A stretch of DNA of 64,000 bases from Campylobacteraceae bacterium (GCA_013373175.1 JABXII010000007.1:62001-126000), one strand, 5' to 3'. Positions 52,954 through 63,387 are shown, counted from the stretch's first letter. Numbers and translations are program-made. The notes: a model not told the origin generated them from the letters alone.

Positions 52954-54452
52954 TTAATTAAATCCTCTTCTATAGGTATTGAAATTTTTATTATTGTGTT
53001 TTTGTTTTCACTTGTAGCTGTAATTATACCATCTAAATGTAGGTTTATTATCATTTTACAAATGTATAATCCTAAGCCAACTCCATTCTTTTCTTCTTTG
53101 GTTGAAAAATATGGTTCAAAAATCTTATTTAGTATTGAATCGTCTATTCCACCTGCATTATCACAAATATTAAAATATAACTTTCCATTTTCAAAACTTT
53201 GAATTATATCAATTTTTCTATTACTAATATTGTTTTTATCAAAGTTTTCTATGGAGTTTTTTATTATATTTAAAAATACTGTTTTTAAATCCTCTTCATA
53301 TGATAAAAAAGATAAATTCTTTTCTATTTGAATACTTAACTCTAAAGAAGAGTTATCTAATTCTTTCGTGTATGAGTCTTTTATATTATCAAAAAAGTTT
53401 TGAAGATTAATCTCTTTTTTCTTAACACTTGGTTTTAAAAACTCTGAAAAACGTTCGATTGTATTTGATAGATTGTTTGCTTCTTCTTTTATATTATCCA
53501 ATACATCTAAAGTATCATCTATAGAAGGTTCATTTCCTATAGAGTATTCAAGTTCAAGTTTTTGGGCTTGTATAGAAATAAAGTTTAAAGGTTGTCTCCA
53601 TTCATGGGATAATCTTTGTAAAGTTTCATTCATAATTGAAAGTTTTGATTGCTCTTGAAGAAGTTTATTTTTTATATCAATTTCTTTTTTTGAAGTTTCA
53701 ACTTGCTTACTTAATATGCTAAGTTCATCTTTAGATGTAACATCACTTGTAATATCAAATAAAAGATATGTATAGCCAGTAATATCTCCATATTTATTGA
53801 AAATAGCCTTTGCTTTCATATTTAACCAAATAGCTTCATTTAAACTATTTTTACCTTTTATCTTTCCACTATACTCTTGAAAAGTAAGTAAAGATTTATT
53901 GATATTTTTAAAAACTATAGGGTCAATATCTTCATGTATTATTTTGCTATAGTGTTCTCCAATTAAAGATTTTTTGTCAAAAGAAAAAAACTCTAAAAAA
54001 GCTTTACTAATCTTTGTTATATGTCCATGAAGATCTGTATGCATAGAAAGTACAAAATCATCAATAATTTGTTCATCTGAGATATTACTAGTAATATCTT
54101 TTGTATTTATAACAAAAAGATTTCTATTTAGCATTGAAGAGATAGTTACTTTTAAAAATATCTTTTGATTATCTTTTCTTAAACAAGCAATATCTATTTC
54201 AGCTTTATATTTATTCTCTTCAAAATCTTTTTTTAAAAGCTTTAAAAAAGGCTTTTTATACTCTTCTTCCATTAGGTCAATGAAAGGTTTATTTTTAAGT
54301 TCATTCTTATCAAATCCTAGCATAGGAACAAAAGCATTATTTAAATATACAAGATTTGTATCATAATCTATGATTCCAATACCGTCCCAAGAGTTGTTTA
54401 TTATTTCTTGCAGCTCTTGATTATTTCTTTGTAATTTTTCTATTTCATTCAT
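52950..54452 (-). CDS. Soluble histidine kinase with two PAS domains
   Basis: A 500-residue cytosolic kinase: PAS 1 (about 8-120), PAS 2 (about 130-245), HisKA with H283 in RLSHEWRQPLNF, and ATPase motifs KTVFLNIIKNSIENF, ICDNAGGI and GVGLGLYICK. It is translationally coupled to kdsB (ATGA overlap) and upstream of the RR-GGDEF gene, which may be its target. Confidence 0.88.
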   Translation of the reverse strand: MNEIEKLQRNNQELQEIINNSWDGIGIIDYDTNLVYLNNAFVPMLGFDKNELKNKPFIDLMEEEYKKPFLKLLKKDFEENKYKAEIDIACLRKDNQKIFLKVTISSMLNRNLFVINTKDITSNISDEQIIDDFVLSMHTDLHGHITKISKAFLEFFSFDKKSLIGEHYSKIIHEDIDPIVFKNINKSLLTFQEYSGKIKGKNSLNEAIWLNMKAKAIFNKYGDITGYTYLLFDITSDVTSKDELSILSKQVETSKKEIDIKNKLLQEQSKLSIMNETLQRLSHEWRQPLNFISIQAQKLELEYSIGNEPSIDDTLDVLDNIKEEANNLSNTIERFSEFLKPSVKKKEINLQNFFDNIKDSYTKELDNSSLELSIQIEKNLSFLSYEEDLKTVFLNIIKNSIENFDKNNISNRKIDIIQSFENGKLYFNICDNAGGIDDSILNKIFEPYFSTKEEKNGVGLGLYICKMIINLHLDGIITATSENKNTIIKISIPIEEDLIK

Positions 54453-54553
54453 TGTTAGTAAATAAACCTTATTTTCAGTTCTTTTTATTATAATATAATA
54501 TCTTTAAACAAGAGTACTTTATTTAAAAAATATAATTTTGAGAGAAACATTTT

Positions 54554-57256
54554 ATGAAAAAAACAATTACAGTTATTGATACATTTGGATTTTTATTTAG
54601 AGCTTATTATGCACTACCACCTTTAAAATCTAAAAATGGTTTTCCTACAGGACTTTTAACAGGATTTATGAATTTTATTTCAAACATAGGAAGAGATTTT
54701 CAAACTGATTATCTAGTATTTGCACTTGATTCAAAGGGTGATACTTTTAGAAAAGAAATTTATAATGAATATAAATCACATAGACCTGATGTACCAGAGG
54801 ATTTATTAAAACAATTACCAGTTGCAATTGATTGGATTGAGAAAATGGGATTCCAAATTGCTATGGAAGATGGATATGAAGCCGATGATGTAATAGCTTC
54901 AATTGCAAAAGATGCAAAAGAGAAGAATCTTGAAGTTAGAGTTGTTTCTCATGATAAGGATTTATACCAATTAATAGGTGATAGTGTTTATTTATTTGAC
55001 CCTATCAAAAAATCAGTAGTAGATGAGCAAAAGTGTTTTGATAAATATGGGGTAACACCAGCGCAATTTACAGATTATCAATCTCTTTTAGGGGATAGTG
55101 CTGATAATGTTCCTGGAGTAAAGGGAGTAGGTGCTAAAACAGCAGAAGCCTTAATTAAACAGTTTGATAATCTAGATAATATCTATGCAAATCTTGATAA
55201 TATTGAAAAAACAAGATGGAAAAACTTACTTACAGAAGGTAAAGACTTAGCATATGTTTCTAAGAAGCTTGTAACACTTTATACAGAGTGTCATTCAATT
55301 GAAGATATTGAAAAATATGTTTTACCTCAAGAAAACCCTGTTTTAAAAATTGCAGATACTTTAATGGAATATGATTTAAATAGAATTATCTCAAAAGTTG
55401 AAAAAGATGGATTAAGTTATAAAACATCGATTCCTAAAGGGTATGAAGAAAAGCCTGTTGAAGTAAAAAAAGAATTAAAAACAGAGTATATTTTATTAGA
55501 TGATGAAAAAAAGCTTTTAGAAGTTGTTTCCTCAATCCCTGAAATAGCTATTGTTGCTTTTGATACAGAAACAACAGATTTAGATGTTAGAAATGCTTCT
55601 TTAGTAGGTTTCTCTTTCTCCTATGAAGAAGGGATAGGTTATTATGTCCCAATTGGGCACTACTATTTAGGTGTACCAAATCAAATATCAAAAGAAGTTG
55701 CAAAACAAGCAATAGAAATTTTAAATAAAAGAAAACTTGTACTACAAAACTTTAAATATGATTTTGCAATTGTAAAAAATCAATTAGGAATAGAGTTAAA
55801 TCTTTTTGCTGATACAATGATTTTAGCTTGGCTATTAGATACAAGTTCAAAAATTGGGCTTGATGCACTAGCTTTAAAATATTATGACCATGAAATGATT
55901 AGTTTTAAAGATGTAGTAAAAAAAGGTGAAAATTTTTCAAATGTAGATATAAATGAAGCTTGTAAATATGCTGCTGAAGATGCTGTGTTTACTAGAAATA
56001 TTTACTTTAAACTTACTGATGAATTAAAAGAAAAAGGTTCAGAAAATCTTATTACTTTAGCCCATGAAGTTGAGTTTGAGTTTATATACATACTTGCAAA
56101 TATGGAAAATAATGGAATAAAACTAGATATTAAAAAGTTAGAAGAATTAAAAGAAAAAAATAATAAACATATACAAGAACTAAAAATAAATATTTATGAG
56201 AAAGCAGGTGTTGAGTTTAATATCAATTCTCCAAAACAGCTTGGAGAAGTATTATTTGATACTTTAAAACTTCCTCCTTCTAAAAAAACAAAAAGTGGAT
56301 ACAGTACAAATGAGTTTGTATTACAAAAATTATATGATGAACACGAGGTAGTACCTTTAATTTTAGAGTATAGAGAGAGTTTTAAATTACAATCAACTTA
56401 TATTGAACCTTTATTAGAATTGGCTCTTAAAAATGACAAAAATAGAATACATACATCATTTTTACAAACAGGAACAGCAACAGGAAGACTTAGTTCAAAA
56501 AGTCCAAACCTACAAAATATACCAGTTAGAACACCTGCAGGTTCTTTAATTAGAGGTGTTTTTATTCCTGAAGATGGTTATAAATTAGTTGGTATTGACT
56601 ATTCTCAAATTGAGTTAAGGCTACTTGCACATTTTAGTGAAGATAAAGCTTTAGTGGATGCTTTTAACAATAATTTAGATATCCATCATCAAACAGCGGT
56701 AAAAATCTTTGGAGAAGAAGAAGCAAAAGAGAAAAGGTCAATTGCAAAATCAATTAACTTTGGATTACTTTATGGAATGGGAAGTAGAAAACTTGCTGAT
56801 ACTTTAGGTATATCAACAAAAGAAGCTAAGCAATATATTGAATCATATTTTAAAGCCTTTGTTAGTGTAAAAGATTACTTTAAATCTGTTGAAGATGGGG
56901 CTTTAGAAAATGGCTATGTTGAAACATTATTAAAAAGAAGAAGACTTTTTGACTTTGATTCTGCAAATGCAATGATGAAAGCTGCATACTTAAGAGAATC
57001 GGTTAACACGCTTTTTCAAGGAAGTGCTGCTGATTTAATTAAACTTGCAATGATTAAAATTTTTAATGAATTTAAAGATAATGAAGATATAAGAATGCTA
57101 CTTCAAATCCATGATGAACTTATCTTTGAAATCAAAGAAGAAGAAGTAGATAAAATAACTAATAAATTAGTAGAAATAATGGAGAATATTTATTCTTTAA
57201 AAATACCTCTAAAAGTCTCAAAATCAATTGGTAATACATGGCAAGAATTGAAATAG
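54554..57256 (+). CDS. polA: DNA polymerase I
   Basis: A 900-residue Pol I with three domains: 5'-3' exonuclease (about 1-290; DTFGFLFRAYYALPP, VKGVGAKTA), 3'-5' exonuclease with the metal motif intact (FDTETTDLD near 345), and polymerase (about 500-900) with GRLSSKSPNLQNIP, DYSQIELRLLAH and QIHDELIFE. Proofreading appears functional. Monocistronic. Confidence 0.95.
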   Translation: MKKTITVIDTFGFLFRAYYALPPLKSKNGFPTGLLTGFMNFISNIGRDFQTDYLVFALDSKGDTFRKEIYNEYKSHRPDVPEDLLKQLPVAIDWIEKMGFQIAMEDGYEADDVIASIAKDAKEKNLEVRVVSHDKDLYQLIGDSVYLFDPIKKSVVDEQKCFDKYGVTPAQFTDYQSLLGDSADNVPGVKGVGAKTAEALIKQFDNLDNIYANLDNIEKTRWKNLLTEGKDLAYVSKKLVTLYTECHSIEDIEKYVLPQENPVLKIADTLMEYDLNRIISKVEKDGLSYKTSIPKGYEEKPVEVKKELKTEYILLDDEKKLLEVVSSIPEIAIVAFDTETTDLDVRNASLVGFSFSYEEGIGYYVPIGHYYLGVPNQISKEVAKQAIEILNKRKLVLQNFKYDFAIVKNQLGIELNLFADTMILAWLLDTSSKIGLDALALKYYDHEMISFKDVVKKGENFSNVDINEACKYAAEDAVFTRNIYFKLTDELKEKGSENLITLAHEVEFEFIYILANMENNGIKLDIKKLEELKEKNNKHIQELKINIYEKAGVEFNINSPKQLGEVLFDTLKLPPSKKTKSGYSTNEFVLQKLYDEHEVVPLILEYRESFKLQSTYIEPLLELALKNDKNRIHTSFLQTGTATGRLSSKSPNLQNIPVRTPAGSLIRGVFIPEDGYKLVGIDYSQIELRLLAHFSEDKALVDAFNNNLDIHHQTAVKIFGEEEAKEKRSIAKSINFGLLYGMGSRKLADTLGISTKEAKQYIESYFKAFVSVKDYFKSVEDGALENGYVETLLKRRRLFDFDSANAMMKAAYLRESVNTLFQGSAADLIKLAMIKIFNEFKDNEDIRMLLQIHDELIFEIKEEEVDKITNKLVEIMENIYSLKIPLKVSKSIGNTWQELK

Positions 57257-57359
57257 TATTTAAATAGTGTATTATAAATTTATTTTTAAATAATTTTTCT
57301 TTGACAATTTGAATTATTTTAGATAAAATGCTAAAAATTATTAAGTAAAGAGTGATGTT

Positions 57360-58058
57360 ATGCTTAAAACTTTAAAGAATATAAGAAAATTATACAATGC
57401 AAAATTACTTGTTATAAGTAATGACAATGAAGTGAAAAATAGTATTGAAGTTGAGTTCGATGAATATTTTAGAGAATTAGTATTAGTTAAAAGTTCTCAT
57501 GAAGCAATAGAGTTATTAAAAAATCAGAACTTTGATATGGCAATTATTGATACAAATGTTGAATCAAAAGATTTTGATGAAGCATGCTCAGGTATTACTA
57601 AAGTAGCGCCAACTCTTCCTAAAATAGTTATTTCAGATAGAGGAAGTAATGAAGATATTGTAGTAGCAATTAATAATAGTGCTTATACTTTTTTAACAAA
57701 ACCTTTAAGACCTGAAGATATTAAGTTATCTGTTATCATGTGTTTGAACCAAACAAAAAGAGGTGATAAAGTAGAGTTTAACAATGGAATTTACTTTGAT
57801 GAATATAGAGACCAATTCTTTAAATCTGGTGGAAGTTTAGTTGACTTTACAAGATTAGAAAAAGGATTTATGAAACTTCTTATTTCTAAAAGAGGTGAAG
57901 TTGTTGATTACGATACAATTAAAGATGTTGTTTGGAAAGGCAAAAATATGTCTATTTATACAATGAGAAATATTGTTAATAAAATTAGACAAAAAACTTA
58001 TTATGAGATTGTTAGAAATCATTCTAATAAGGGTTATACACTAGAATTTAAAGAATAA
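57360..58058 (+). CDS. Atypical OmpR-type response regulator
   Basis: A 232-residue protein with a receiver-like domain and a winged-helix output (about 135-232, ending SNKGYTLEFKE). The presumed phosphoacceptor is D64 in AIIDTNVES, but the acidic pair is weak (SNDNE) and the usual MPxxDG after the Asp is missing; the lysine (TKPLRPED) is kept. It may act without phosphorylation, like the orphan regulators HP1043/CosR of this phylum. It leads a run of four same-strand genes. Confidence 0.8.
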   Translation: MLKTLKNIRKLYNAKLLVISNDNEVKNSIEVEFDEYFRELVLVKSSHEAIELLKNQNFDMAIIDTNVESKDFDEACSGITKVAPTLPKIVISDRGSNEDIVVAINNSAYTFLTKPLRPEDIKLSVIMCLNQTKRGDKVEFNNGIYFDEYRDQFFKSGGSLVDFTRLEKGFMKLLISKRGEVVDYDTIKDVVWKGKNMSIYTMRNIVNKIRQKTYYEIVRNHSNKGYTLEFKE

Positions 58059-58077
58059 TATTTTGCTGAAGTAACAT

Positions 58078-58281
58078 ATGGAAGAAAAAATATTATCTAA
58101 AAGTGAATTAGTTCAATTATTTGAAGACGAAGTTATTATTGATACAAATAAGGCTTGGTTGATGGATGGTAAAGAGGTTGAAATAATTGCTTTACATGAT
58201 GTTGAACCAAAATATTTACAAGATGTAACTAATGCTAAATTTTATAAAATAATACCGAAAGAAGAGGGGAGAAGATACTAA
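58078..58281 (+). CDS. Small hypothetical protein between regulator and zinc-ribbon genes
   Basis: A 67-residue acidic protein (pattern VIIDTNKAWLMDGKEVEIIALHDVEP) that looks like a small single-domain fold. It begins 20 bp after the atypical regulator and overlaps the zinc-ribbon gene by one base (TAATG). Its tight placement suggests a function with those proteins. No family recognised. Confidence 0.65.
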   Translation: MEEKILSKSELVQLFEDEVIIDTNKAWLMDGKEVEIIALHDVEPKYLQDVTNAKFYKIIPKEEGRRY

Positions 58282-58541
58282 TGTCACATTGTCCATACTG
58301 TGGTAAAAAGATTGCTATGAGTAAAGCTTTTTGTTCAAGAAGCTGTAAAGAGAACTATTTTCAATTAATTGCAATACAGGTACCAAAACCATTTTTAAAA
58401 AGAATTTTTGTTTTTTGTACTCCAGAACAAAGAGAAGTGGAAATTGAAAACTTTGGAAATAGACATGGCTGGAGAATTGATCTATTGCAAAAGAAAATTG
58501 AAGAACTGGCAATAGAATATGGATACATCGAGTCAAATTAG
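58281..58541 (+). CDS. Zinc-ribbon protein
   Basis: An 86-residue protein with CPYCGKKIAMSKAFCSRSCKENY at the N-terminus: a C-x2-C...C-x3-C zinc knuckle of the type found in small DNA- or RNA-associated proteins. The C-terminal half contains FCTPEQREVEIENFGNRHGW. It is coupled to the preceding gene and overlaps the PAS regulator start by 23 bp, so all four genes are probably one operon. Confidence 0.75.
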   Translation: MSHCPYCGKKIAMSKAFCSRSCKENYFQLIAIQVPKPFLKRIFVFCTPEQREVEIENFGNRHGWRIDLLQKKIEELAIEYGYIESN

Positions 58542-59805
58542 TCAGTTCACTGACACAATTTTAAATCAATCTACACTATTATATTTAGAACCAAATGAAG
58601 AAATAAGAAAAGATACTTTATCAACCCTTGAAAAAGTTTTTAAAAAAGTTTTAGTTGGCTGTGATGGTAAAGAGGGACTAGAACTTTTTCATAATAATAA
58701 ATCAGATATTGATCTGATTTTAACTGATATTGAAATGCCTAATCTTGATGGAATTGAATTTATTTCACAAGTTAGAGAAGAAGACAATGACATACCAGTT
58801 CTTGTTGTTACTATTTTTAATGATATTAATCAACTAATAAATACAATTAAACTAAAGATAACAGACTACATAGTAAAGCCTATTCAACTTAATACAACAC
58901 TAAAAATCATGCATAAAATCTTAGAGGATTTAGCAAATAAAAAAGTTGTAGAAAAACAAAGAAATGAACTGGTTATCTATAAAGATATTTTAGATAGAGA
59001 AAACTTAGTAAGTGAAACAGACTTAGATGGGGTTATAACTTATGCAAATGATATTTTCTGTGAAGTTTCTGGTTATACAAAAGAAGAACTTATTGGAAAG
59101 CCACACAATATAGTTAGACACCCTGATGTCTCAAGAGGTGTTTATAAAAATCTTTGGGAAACTATTCAAAATAAACAAACTTGGAAAGGGAAGTTAAAAA
59201 ACTTAGCAAAAGATGGAAGTGTTTATTATGTACAAGCAACTATTTTTCCTGTTTTAGACAATGAAGGAAATATTGAAAAATACGTTGGAAGTAGATTTTT
59301 AATAACTGAACAAGAAGAAGAGAAGCATAAATTAAAAAAATATATTATGCATCAAAAGTCTCAAAAAGTAAAACATGAAAAACAACTTCAAGAAGAGTTT
59401 AATGATGCAGTTCTTGCAGCAAAAATGGAAACTGATGAAAAAATGGCCAAATTTATTCAAGGTCTTAATGATCAGATAAAGTCTCTTAGGGAAAAACATA
59501 GCGATGATAAGGGAAGAATTCTTTCATTAGAGCGAAAATATAAAGAGTCTAATGACAAGCTAGATAAGATGCAAAAGGCATATCAAGAAAAAGTAGAAAA
59601 ACTTCATAAAACTGCTGTTGTATCACTAGAAAAATATAATAGTTTTAAAAAGAAAAATGCTTTAATAACAGAAAAAATAGAAAAGTCTCAAGAAGCAATT
59701 AAAACTTTACAAGGTTATATTGATGAGTATAGAAAGAAAATTGCTGACTTAGAAGATTTACTTGAAGCTTACGAGAAACAGTTTGGAAAGATTACCGTTA
59801 GGTAG
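58519..59805 (+). CDS. Receiver-PAS-coiled-coil protein
   Basis: A 428-residue protein: receiver (about 18-140) with D70 in LILTDIEMPNLDG and VKPI; a PAS domain (about 160-275, DGVITYANDIFCEVSGYTKEE and VGSRFLIT); then a long coiled coil (about 285-425). No catalytic output domain exists, so it likely scaffolds or signals to another protein, perhaps the atypical regulator. Its end overlaps lgt by 8 bp. Confidence 0.85.
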   Translation: MDTSSQISQFTDTILNQSTLLYLEPNEEIRKDTLSTLEKVFKKVLVGCDGKEGLELFHNNKSDIDLILTDIEMPNLDGIEFISQVREEDNDIPVLVVTIFNDINQLINTIKLKITDYIVKPIQLNTTLKIMHKILEDLANKKVVEKQRNELVIYKDILDRENLVSETDLDGVITYANDIFCEVSGYTKEELIGKPHNIVRHPDVSRGVYKNLWETIQNKQTWKGKLKNLAKDGSVYYVQATIFPVLDNEGNIEKYVGSRFLITEQEEEKHKLKKYIMHQKSQKVKHEKQLQEEFNDAVLAAKMETDEKMAKFIQGLNDQIKSLREKHSDDKGRILSLERKYKESNDKLDKMQKAYQEKVEKLHKTAVVSLEKYNSFKKKNALITEKIEKSQEAIKTLQGYIDEYRKKIADLEDLLEAYEKQFGKITVR

Positions 59806-60616
59806 TCTTTCTCTTTTTGTCTATAACAAGAAGAACACTTAAACTTAGAACTGCAAAAATACTAGATATTAACATTCCCATTGTTAACCAATCACTATAG
59901 ATAAATCCTAACTGAACATCAGGTTGTCTAAATAGTTCTGCAATAATTCTTGCAATAGAGTATAAAACTCCATACATAATTGCTAATTGTCCATCAAAGC
60001 TCTTTTTGTTTCTAAAGTAATAAAGAATAGCAAATATTAATAGTCCTTCTAAAACTGCTTCATAAAGCTGCGAGGGATGTCTTAAAACACCATTTACACT
60101 AATAGCCCAGGGAACATCCGTAATTCTTCCTACTAGCTCTTGATTAAAGAAGTTACCAATTCTACCAAATACATATCCTGCACTAATACCAAGCACTGCA
60201 ATATCTGCTAAGAACCAAAAAGATACTTTCTTCTTTTTACAAAATAGTATTGAAGCAATTAAGAAGCCAATAAATGCTCCATGATAACTCATTCCTGAAA
60301 TTCCTGTGAATTCACCATTTATAAAAGGATTAAATATTTGCCACGGATGAGTTAAATAATACGTAGTATTAGGGTCATAAAAAATTATATAACCAAGTCT
60401 TGCACCTAAAATAACACCTAATTCTACCCACCAGATATAAGAATCAAAAAGGTCTGAAGAAATAGGTAAATTATCTTTTCTTATTAGCCATTTTGCTACA
60501 AATATTGCAGAAAGTAAGGCTAGGGCGTACATAATCCCATACCAATGAACGTTAATAGAGCCTATACTTATTGCAATAGGATCAAAATGAGAATATATAT
60601 TTTGCCAAAATTCCAT
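59798..60616 (-). CDS. lgt: Prolipoprotein diacylglyceryl transferase
   Basis: A 272-residue Lgt with about seven membrane helices. Signature sequences: INVHWYGIMYALA, GARLGYIIFYD, ISGMSYHGAFIGF (the catalytic HG region), GRIGNFFNQELVGR and RHPSQLYEAVLEG. It attaches diacylglycerol to the lipobox cysteine. It overlaps the Fe-S gene by one base. Confidence 0.95.
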   Translation of the reverse strand: MEFWQNIYSHFDPIAISIGSINVHWYGIMYALALLSAIFVAKWLIRKDNLPISSDLFDSYIWWVELGVILGARLGYIIFYDPNTTYYLTHPWQIFNPFINGEFTGISGMSYHGAFIGFLIASILFCKKKKVSFWFLADIAVLGISAGYVFGRIGNFFNQELVGRITDVPWAISVNGVLRHPSQLYEAVLEGLLIFAILYYFRNKKSFDGQLAIMYGVLYSIARIIAELFRQPDVQLGFIYSDWLTMGMLISSIFAVLSLSVLLVIDKKRKTT

Positions 60617-61911
60617 TAGTCTATAGCTTCTGCAATTAATTCAATTGGGTTTTTAAACTCTACATCAACATCAGCTAAATGCAATGAGTTTGTAATTTGC
60701 ATTCTACAGGCAGAACATTCAGCACTAACAATTTGAGCTTTTGTATCTTTAATCATTGCAGCTTTTGGTAGTCCTGCAGCTTTTGCAAAGTCATATTTCT
60801 CTGTTTGCATAGTAACGCCACCAAATCCACAACATCTATTTGAATCACTCATCTCTTGTAGGTTGTAGTTTTGTTTTAAAAGATTTCTTGGTTCTTGCCA
60901 TACACCTTGCATTTTTTTAGCATGACATGGGTCGTGGTAAGTTACAAGTTCATTCATCTTTTTATCAGACTTAGCTAAAATCTCTTTTAATTGAGTATTG
61001 TTTTCAAGCCATTTCGTAGCCATATATACTTTTTTAGAGATTTTAGCTGCTCTTTCTTTCCATTGGGGTTGATCATGCAAATAATGTTCCCAATCTTGGT
61101 TTATCATAGCAGAACATGTTGCTTCTGGAATAATAATTGCATCTACATCATCAATCCAAGTTTCAAAGTACTCAATATTATGTTTTATTAAAAAATCAAC
61201 AGTATCAAAGGCCCCTGTAAAATATGCAGGTGCACCACAACATAGTTGTTTTTTAGGTATAAAAATATCAAGTTCAAGTTTTTTAAGAATTTTTACTAAA
61301 GAATCACCAGTTTTAGTATATGTATAATTACTCATACAACCAATAAAAATAGCAACCTTATTTTTCTTTTCATTTACTACTTCTTTCTTTTTAGCAACAA
61401 TATTTTCAGGGTATTTGTTTAAAAAAGATTTTGAGTCAGCATAAGGTAAAGCTCTATCTTTTTTTACAATTGGTAAAGAAAATCTAGGAAGTGCTGATTC
61501 TTTTTTGTCATTTATCTTTAAAGCACATGTTTGGAACATCCAACCAAGTTTTGATAAAAAGTCCATAGTTTTTCTATGTCTTAAAAGGAAGAAGAATAGT
61601 CTTTTATACCAAGCTATTCCATATTTTTGAGCAATATCGCTTCTTACTTGCTCAATAATCATATCAGTTGGTAAGTCATTTGGACAAACTTCAACACAGT
61701 TAGTACATAGAAAACATGACTCAAAAATATCTTTTGCATTTTTATCAAGTTCTAATTCATCTCTTTTATATGCACCTAATAAATCAATAAAACCTCTTGG
61801 TGATGTTGCTTCATCTTGGTTAATATTAAAAATAGTACATACAGGTTTACATTTACCACATTTCACACAATCGTCTGAAATAGCAGTATAATCAAATTTT
61901 TCCATAGCCAC
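60616..61911 (-). CDS. GlpC/HdrB-like Fe-S protein (two CCG domains)
   Basis: A 431-residue protein with two 4Fe-4S ferredoxin motifs (CVKCGKCKPVCTIF; CFLCTNCVEVCPND) and two CCG domains (CCGAPAYFTG; CCGFGGVTM) that bind the special Fe-S clusters of heterodisulfide reductase-type and glycerol-3-phosphate/glycolate oxidase Fe-S subunits. No catalytic flavoprotein is adjacent. It probably passes electrons from a cytosolic dehydrogenase to quinone. Co-transcribed with lgt. Confidence 0.85.
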   Translation of the reverse strand: MAMEKFDYTAISDDCVKCGKCKPVCTIFNINQDEATSPRGFIDLLGAYKRDELELDKNAKDIFESCFLCTNCVEVCPNDLPTDMIIEQVRSDIAQKYGIAWYKRLFFFLLRHRKTMDFLSKLGWMFQTCALKINDKKESALPRFSLPIVKKDRALPYADSKSFLNKYPENIVAKKKEVVNEKKNKVAIFIGCMSNYTYTKTGDSLVKILKKLELDIFIPKKQLCCGAPAYFTGAFDTVDFLIKHNIEYFETWIDDVDAIIIPEATCSAMINQDWEHYLHDQPQWKERAAKISKKVYMATKWLENNTQLKEILAKSDKKMNELVTYHDPCHAKKMQGVWQEPRNLLKQNYNLQEMSDSNRCCGFGGVTMQTEKYDFAKAAGLPKAAMIKDTKAQIVSAECSACRMQITNSLHLADVDVEFKNPIELIAEAID

Positions 61912-62004
61912 TTTTATAACCTTAGTTATTAGTTTAAAATTTATTATATTTATTAATTTGTGGGGATTATACTATAAAAAGTGTTAAGAGTTAGTGAATA
62001 ATTT

Positions 62005-62042
62005 GAAGAATTTCTAAGACTAAATTGTCTTAGAAAATCTTC
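62005..62042 (-). terminator. Terminator overlapping the hemN stop
   Basis: GAAGAATTTCTAAGAC (62005-62020) pairs with GTCTTAGAAAATCTTC (62027-62042) with one mismatch and a 6-nt loop. It overlaps the last codons of hemN. The U-tract is weak. Confidence 0.6.
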
Positions 62043-63387
62043 TTTTATTTTCAGGAATTTTATTTAAATATGCATCAAATGGCATACAAATGTTTCTAAT
62101 AAGCATTGTTCCTGTTTGAGATACTTGAATTTTATCTTCTGTGATTTCTACAAGTTCAGCTTCAACAAATTCATTTAAAGCTTCAATTGCATCTTCAAAA
62201 TATTCATTAAAGTCTATATTGAAGTTTTCCTCTACTCTTTTAATATTTAAAGAGAAGTTACTCATAAGTTCCATAATTACATATTGTCTTAAAATATCAT
62301 CATCACTTAATTTGTAACCTTTGAAAATCGGTAAATCACCATTATCAATTGCTGCTTCATACTGTTTTAAGTCTTTGAAATTTTGTGCATAATAATCAAC
62401 ACCGTTTCCAATAGAAGTAACACCAATTCCTATTAAATCAGCACCACCTTTAGTTGTATAACCTTGGAAGTTTCTATGAAGCTCACCTTTTTCAATAGCT
62501 TTAAATAGTTCATCTTCAGGTTTTGCAAAGTGATCCATTCCAACCATTTTATAACCATTAGTAGTAAAAAACTCAATAGTATCTTTTAAAATCTCTAATT
62601 TTTCAGATGGTGGAGCAAAAGTTGATTCATCAAACTTTCTCATAGTTTTCATTAACCATGGAACATGAGCATAGTTAAATACAGCTAATCTATCAGGATT
62701 TAGTTGTATAACTTTTTCTATAGTTTCATGGAATGTTTTCTTGTTTTGATGAGGAAGTCCATAAATTAAATCGATATTTATAGATTTAATTCCTGCTTCT
62801 CTTGCAATATTCATCACATTTTGAGTAGTTTCATATGGTTGAATTCTATGAATAGTTTTTTGAACCTTTTCATTTAAATCTTGTACCCCAAATGAAAGTC
62901 TATTAAAACCACCAGCTTTAAGTACATCCATATGCTCTTTTGTAAAATATCTAGGATCAACTTCACAAGAAATCTCAGCATCAGCTCTAAAATTAGGGAA
63001 AACCTCTTTAATCATAGAGATTACTTCTTCTAATTGTTCAGGAGAGAAGTATGTTGGAGTTCCACCACCAAAGTGCATTTGCGTTACTTCTCTTGATGTA
63101 TTTAAATGTTGTTTTAAAATATTTAGCTCTTTTTGTAAGTACTCTAAATATCTTACTTTTTTATCTTCTTTAGAAGTAAAAATTACATTACATCCACAAA
63201 AATAACAGGCAGACCTACAAAAAGGTAAATGTAAATATAAAGATAAACTTCTACTTGCATCTTGATTTTTGAAGTACTCTTTTAAATCATTTTGTGTGAA
63301 ACTTTCTGAAAACTCTGGAGCCGTTGGATATGAAGTATATCTAGGTCCAGGTCTTGAATATTTTTCAAATTTTTTAAAATCAATCAT
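62020..63387 (-). CDS. hemN: Oxygen-independent coproporphyrinogen III oxidase
   Basis: A 455-residue radical SAM enzyme of haem synthesis: SRPGPRYTSYPTAPEF start, CX3CX2C with a fourth Cys in CRSACYFCGC, HFGGGTPTYF, RLSFGVQD and GVTSIGNG. It converts coproporphyrinogen III to protoporphyrinogen IX under low oxygen. I start at ATG 63387 because it shares a base with the argF stop (TAATG); an ATG 11 codons earlier lies inside argF. Confidence 0.93.
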   Translation of the reverse strand: MIDFKKFEKYSRPGPRYTSYPTAPEFSESFTQNDLKEYFKNQDASRSLSLYLHLPFCRSACYFCGCNVIFTSKEDKKVRYLEYLQKELNILKQHLNTSREVTQMHFGGGTPTYFSPEQLEEVISMIKEVFPNFRADAEISCEVDPRYFTKEHMDVLKAGGFNRLSFGVQDLNEKVQKTIHRIQPYETTQNVMNIAREAGIKSINIDLIYGLPHQNKKTFHETIEKVIQLNPDRLAVFNYAHVPWLMKTMRKFDESTFAPPSEKLEILKDTIEFFTTNGYKMVGMDHFAKPEDELFKAIEKGELHRNFQGYTTKGGADLIGIGVTSIGNGVDYYAQNFKDLKQYEAAIDNGDLPIFKGYKLSDDDILRQYVIMELMSNFSLNIKRVEENFNIDFNEYFEDAIEALNEFVEAELVEITEDKIQVSQTGTMLIRNICMPFDAYLNKIPENKRRFSKTI

